A stretch of DNA of 64,000 bases from DASQPA01 sp963757335 (GTDB lineage: Bacteria > Acidobacteriota > Thermoanaerobaculia > Multivoradales > UBA5704), in assembly GCA_963757335.1 (NCBI GenBank), contig CAVWRJ010000024.1:372001-436000 (forward strand), in the 5' to 3' direction. How positions within the stretch are numbered: the stretch's first letter is position 1; each line of letters opens with the position of its first letter. The notes under the pieces were generated by a model. That model saw nothing but the letters and a program-made list of their open reading frames with translations. It was not told where the DNA came from and ran no database searches. A program made the position numbers and the translations under genes. Below are positions 59,914 through 64,000 of the stretch, piece after piece.

Positions 59914-62900
59914 ATGTCGAGGGAGTTCGTCCGTAGGTTCGAGCGCATCGCCGCCGCCGTCGCAGTCCTCGCTAGTGTCGCGCTTGCCACGCCTGCCATG
60001 CCGGCGGGTGCCCAGCCGCTTCTCAAATCCGCGGTCTCGGTCGACCCCGGGAGCAAGAAGCAGACCGGACAGACCTTCGGTTATCGGCTGACCTACAACT
60101 GCAGCAACACCTCGGGCCCCTGCCTCAATGCCGAGGTCGACGACCTGCTGCCGGCCGTCGTGCAGTTCGTCTCGACCGTGCCGGCCTCCCCCACGGGCGA
60201 CGTGGCGGCGATCAACGTGACCCCCAACTACATGGCCTCCGGCCGCACCCGGGTGCAGTTCGTCCTTGTGAACCCTCTGCCGGCGGGCAACAGCGGCGAT
60301 CTCCTCGTCAACGTCCGCTTCCCCAACGGCTCGACTCCCGACGGCACGGTGGCGACGAACACCGCCGACGGCGTCAACCTGGGCACCTCCCCGGGCACTT
60401 TCACCACCCCGCCGGTCAACGTCACCGCGGTGGCGACGGTCCAGGTGTCGCTCCAGAAAACGCTCCTGACGGGCCCGGCCAACCTCGACATGCCGGAGAG
60501 CTACCGGCTGCGGATCTCGGTGCCCAACAACCCCGGCGCTCTCGACCTGACGGCGATCGGCCCGGTAACCGACACTCTGCCCCCCGGCGCGGTGTTCAAC
60601 AGCGCCAGTCCGGCGGCCGACTGCGAGCCGGGCTGCGACGGCACCACCCCGGCGACCGTCACCTGGACGAGCCCCTGCACCGTCCCGCTCGCGCCGGGGG
60701 GCAACTGCGACATCCAGGTGAACGTCACCTTCCCCAGCGCCACCTTCCCGAGCGGCACGAACGTCACCAACAGCTTCACCGCTACCGGCACGCCGCTCGG
60801 CCAGCCGTCGCAGGGGCTCGGCGTCGGGACGATCACCCACCCGGTCACCACCTTCGTGCCCGCCCCCGGCGCCAGCTTCTCGAAGAACATCAACGGCGGC
60901 AGCCCCAATCCGCCGACGCTCAACCAGACCTTCAACTACGAGCTGGTGCCGGGCAACAACGGCAACGTGGCGCTCGACACGATGGTGGTCGTCGACACCC
61001 TTCCCCTCCAGTTCCAGCTGGCGAGCGTCACCACCGGCACCTACAACGGCTTCGCCGACTTCGCGGCCGGGGTCGGCGTCCGGGTGAGCTATGAGAAGAA
61101 CACCGCCCCCGGCGTCTTCACCCTCTGGGGGAGCTCGGCCAACGTGGCGACCAACGCTACCCTCACCAGCCCACCGCCGGGGCTCGGGGCGGGGGAGTAC
61201 GTCACCAAGGTGCGCTGGGAGTACGGCCAGGCGCAGCCCGGCGCCGGACCCTCGGCCCGCCCGCAGATCACCGGCAAGATCGTCAACCCGGACAACGCGG
61301 GCAACCCGGTCGCCATTCGGCAACAGCATCCAGAACTGCGCCGCCCTTCCGCCGTCTACACCGCCGGCCCTACCAACGTCAGCCGGAATTCCTGCAATAC
61401 CTTCACCCTCTCCGGCCCGTTCGTCCAGCTGAACCCGGCGAAGGACAACCTCTCGGGCGGCGGCCCCTTCAACCCCGGGCAGACGGTCGCCTGGCGCCTC
61501 CGGGTGCGGAGCGCGTCGCAGTCCTCCGACCCCGCGCCGCTCGACGGCCTGGTGGCGATCGACCTCCTGCCGGTCGACCTCGTCTTCGCCAGCTGGAGCT
61601 TCGACGACCAGGGGACCGGCCTCCCCGCACCCCAGGTCTTCGAGCAGATCCCGAACTTCGCCGGCAGCGGCCGCACCCTCCTGCGCTGGCACTGGAACGC
61701 CGGGAGCGGCAACCTGGGGGTCAACCAGCAGGTGTGGATCAACGTCTCGACGACGATCCGGAACGGCGCCACCTTCGGCTCGCTTTCGAACACTTTCGAC
61801 CTCACCTCGAACAACCCCGGTCTGATGCAGCGCTGCTCCGGCAGCTCGCAGGCCGACGCCCAGGACCTGGACAACGACGGCAGCACGGCGGACACCCTCT
61901 GCACCTCGACCGGCACGATCACCGTGGCGCCCATCGCCCAGCTGATCTCCAACAAGCAGGTGAAGGCGGTCTGTGACCCCGGCTTCACCTCGACCTCCGC
62001 CGGCACCTTGATCGGCGGCGACCTCTTCTACCGCCTGCACGTCCAGAACGTCGGCACGGTGCCGATGCAGAACTTCGTCTTGATCGACATCCTGCCCTTC
62101 GTTGGCGACACCGGGGTGCGCGACACGACGCCCCGCGGCTCGCAGTGGACGCCGCTCCTCGCGGCGCCGATCTCGCCGCCGGCCGGGACGACCCTCTACT
62201 ACTCGACCTCCGGCAACCCCTGCCGCGGCGAGGTCGGCGGCCCCACGACGAGCTGCGATCCGCCCAACTGGACGACCGTGCCGCCCGACCCGATCACCTC
62301 GGTGCGCTCGTTTAAGGTCGAGTTCGGCAGCCGGGTGGTGGGGGCGTTCGACATCGTCGAGTTCACCTTCCACCTGACCGCCCCGGGCAACATCCCGGCC
62401 GGCACCATGGCCTTCAACTCCTTCGCCTACCAGGCCGACCGGGCCGACGGCCTGGGCTCGCTCGCCGCCGAGCCGCAGAAGGTCGGGGTGACGACCGGCA
62501 CCTGCACCGCCGCCTCGCTCGGCGACTTCGTGTGGGCCGACGTCAACAAGGACGGGGTCCAGAACGACGGGCCGACCGGCTTGAACAACGTCTACGTCCG
62601 GCTCTTCACCCCGGGCGCCGACGGCGTGCCCGGGACCGCCGACGACCTGCCCTTGGCGTCGAGCGTCACCGCCAACGGCCCCGGCGGGGCGCCGGGCTGG
62701 TACGACTTCCCGGGTCTGGCGCCGGGGAGCTACTACGTCTGTGTCACCCCCCCGGCGACCTTCGTCTTCACCACCCCGCACGTGGGGGCGGGGAACCTCG
62801 ACTCCGACGCCAATCCCGCCACCGGCTGCTCGCAGGTGGTGACCTTGGCCGCCGGCCAGAACAACCCGGACATCGACTTCGGCTTGGTCGCGACCCAGCT

Positions 62901-64000
62901 CGCCTCGCTGGGCGACTACGTCTGGTTCGATCGCAACGGCGACGGTCTGCAGACCGAGTCGCCCTGGGACGGTGCCAACGGGGTCAACGTCAAGCTCTAT
63001 GTCGACAACGGCAACGGCACGGCCGAGCCGGGGGTCGACGCCCTGGTCGCCACGACGGTGACGGCGGACGACGTCTACGGCCAGCCCGGGCACTACCGCT
63101 TCGACGGGCTCATCCCGGGGCTCCAGTACTTCGTCCAGTTCGTCCTTCCGGCCTCGGCGACCGGCTTCACGACCCGCCAGGCGGGCGACGTGACGATGGA
63201 CTCCGACGGCGCGATATCGAACCTCGTCACCCTCGCTCCGGGCGAGTACAACCGGACGATCGACGCCGGCCTCGTCGCGGCGGCGGGTCACCCTCGCCCT
63301 CGGCAACCAGGTCTGGCTCGACGGCAACAACAACGGGATCTTCGAGCCGCAGAGCGGCGAGGTGGGGATCGACGGCGTCCGCCTCGACCTCTACTTAGAC
63401 GCCAACAACGACGGCCAGCCGACCTTGGACGAGTACCAGGGGACGACCTTCACCGCCACGACGGGTGGCTTCGCCGGGCGCTACCGCTTCTCGAACCTGG
63501 CGCCGGGCAACTTCATCGTCGTCGTCGACCCGTCGAGCTTCAACGGCGGCGGCCCGCTCGCCGGCCTCGTCTCCTCGACCGGCAACGACCCGGCGCCCGA
63601 TCCCGACAACGATGTGGACGGCGACGACAACGGCACCCCGAGGGGGGCGTTGATCGGGAGCCTGCCCGTCACCCTCTCGACCGGCGGTGAGCCGACCTCC
63701 GAAGATGGCGACGCCAACACCAACCTGACCGTGGACTTCGGCTTCACCCCCTCCGCCACCGCCCCGGCGCCGCCGCTCTACGATTACGGCGACGCCCCGG
63801 ACGTGGCGGCCGGCACCACCACCGGCGACTACAACACGACGGTGCTCGACAACGGCCCCTACCACCTCCTGGGGGTCAAGAACGCCCCCTGGCTCGGCGC
63901 CTGCGTCGACGCCGACAACGGCTTCAACCAGAACCCGCAGGCGACGGGCGACGACCTCACCACCTCGGCGACCACCTTCGGTACCTGCGCCGTCCCCGGC
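59914..64000 (+). CDS. Giant secreted surface protein with DUF11-like and SdrD-B repeats (3'-truncated)
   Basis: ATG 59914 (MSREFVRRFERIAAAVAVLA, signal peptide to ~residue 32) opens a protein of over 1,360 residues. The first ~850 residues contain DUF11-type repeats (TVATNTADGVNLGTSPG, NVTNSFTATGT and similar). Then come SdrD-B domains: LGDFVWADVNKDGVQND, LGDYVWFDRNGDGLQTES and LGNQVWLDGNNNGIFEP, each with Asp/Asn-rich calcium-type loops. At GGG 63285-63287 an extra base breaks the frame; removing it gives AAAVTLALGNQVWLDGNNNG and stays open to the end of the window. A compensated shift near 61314-61354 is also likely. Probably an extracellular adhesion or surface-layer-type protein. Confidence 0.8.

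Noticed and set aside
1..64000. Intact insertion sequence, prophage or integrase
   Set aside because: No DDE, tyrosine or serine recombinase-type protein, and no phage structural gene, was found on either strand. Mobile traces are limited to palindromic repeats, TA modules and the duplicated gene end.

Overview
The window is about 70% GC by eye and densely coded, with short intergenic gaps and many ATGA/GTGA start-stop overlaps. It contains no rRNA, tRNA, CRISPR array, phage block or intact transposase. The organism is probably an Acidobacteriota-like Gram-negative bacterium. This is an inference from an O/P-type porin, an Oar-style carboxypeptidase-regulatory segment ending in EETITVTAEAP, an XPB helicase paired with its partner gene, a DedA-rhodanese fusion and many two-component proteins. 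No marker gene proves it.

Layout. 1-6.7 kb: porin (partial), sulfate-binding protein, two sulfate permeases without their ATPase, then a histidine kinase/response regulator pair. 6.8-12 kb: a REC-HPt protein and a surface-glycan/lipid operon (GT-C membrane protein, GT2, ChbG-like deacetylase) on the minus strand, with a divergent methyltransferase. 12.1-15.3 kb: a TIR-STAND-TPR protein followed by an array of 21-bp repeats. 15.4-22.6 kb: an MgtA-type P-type ATPase translationally coupled to potA, then potB, potC and potD, with a small DUF6883/DUF4926 gene pair lodged between potC and potD. 22.6-24 kb: decayed toxin-antitoxin genes and a palindromic repeat. 24-27.7 kb: XPB helicase and partner. 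27.9-30.6 kb: DedA-rhodanese with an in-frame TGA, a CsbD-like protein and NDH-2. 30.9-36.9 kb: three secreted proteins, two of them tandem paralogs. 37-40.4 kb: a toxin-antitoxin pair between two near-identical copies of the 3' end of a secreted metalloprotease gene. 40.6-45.2 kb: thioesterase, DUF2314 lipoprotein, NTF2-like protein and multicopper oxidase. 45.4-50.2 kb: accessory genes, a second 21-bp array and a second palindromic repeat. 50.3-59.7 kb: vanadium haloperoxidase, MscS, M1 peptidase and a three-gene phytochrome-style signalling cluster. 59.9 kb to the end: a giant SdrD-B/DUF11 surface protein running off the window.

The most notable structure is a family of about 93-103 bp elements at 30772-30864, 40503-40604 and 57964-58066 (minus), plus an arms-only relic at 59732-59785. 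Each lies in the sense orientation upstream of a start codon (23-50 bp for the three full copies). They share a conserved core, and their end arms stay complementary although the arm sequence differs. That pattern suggests a structured leader RNA or a mobile palindromic element.

Other leads are a possible selenocysteine codon with a plausible SECIS hairpin in the DedA-rhodanese gene, two exactly phased 21-bp repeat arrays 31 kb apart, the TIR-NLR-like protein and the duplicated-end toxin-antitoxin cassette. About nine genes or positions carry single-base frameshifts, mostly in G/C runs. This looks more like assembly indels than real gene decay and should be kept in mind when reading the pseudogene calls.
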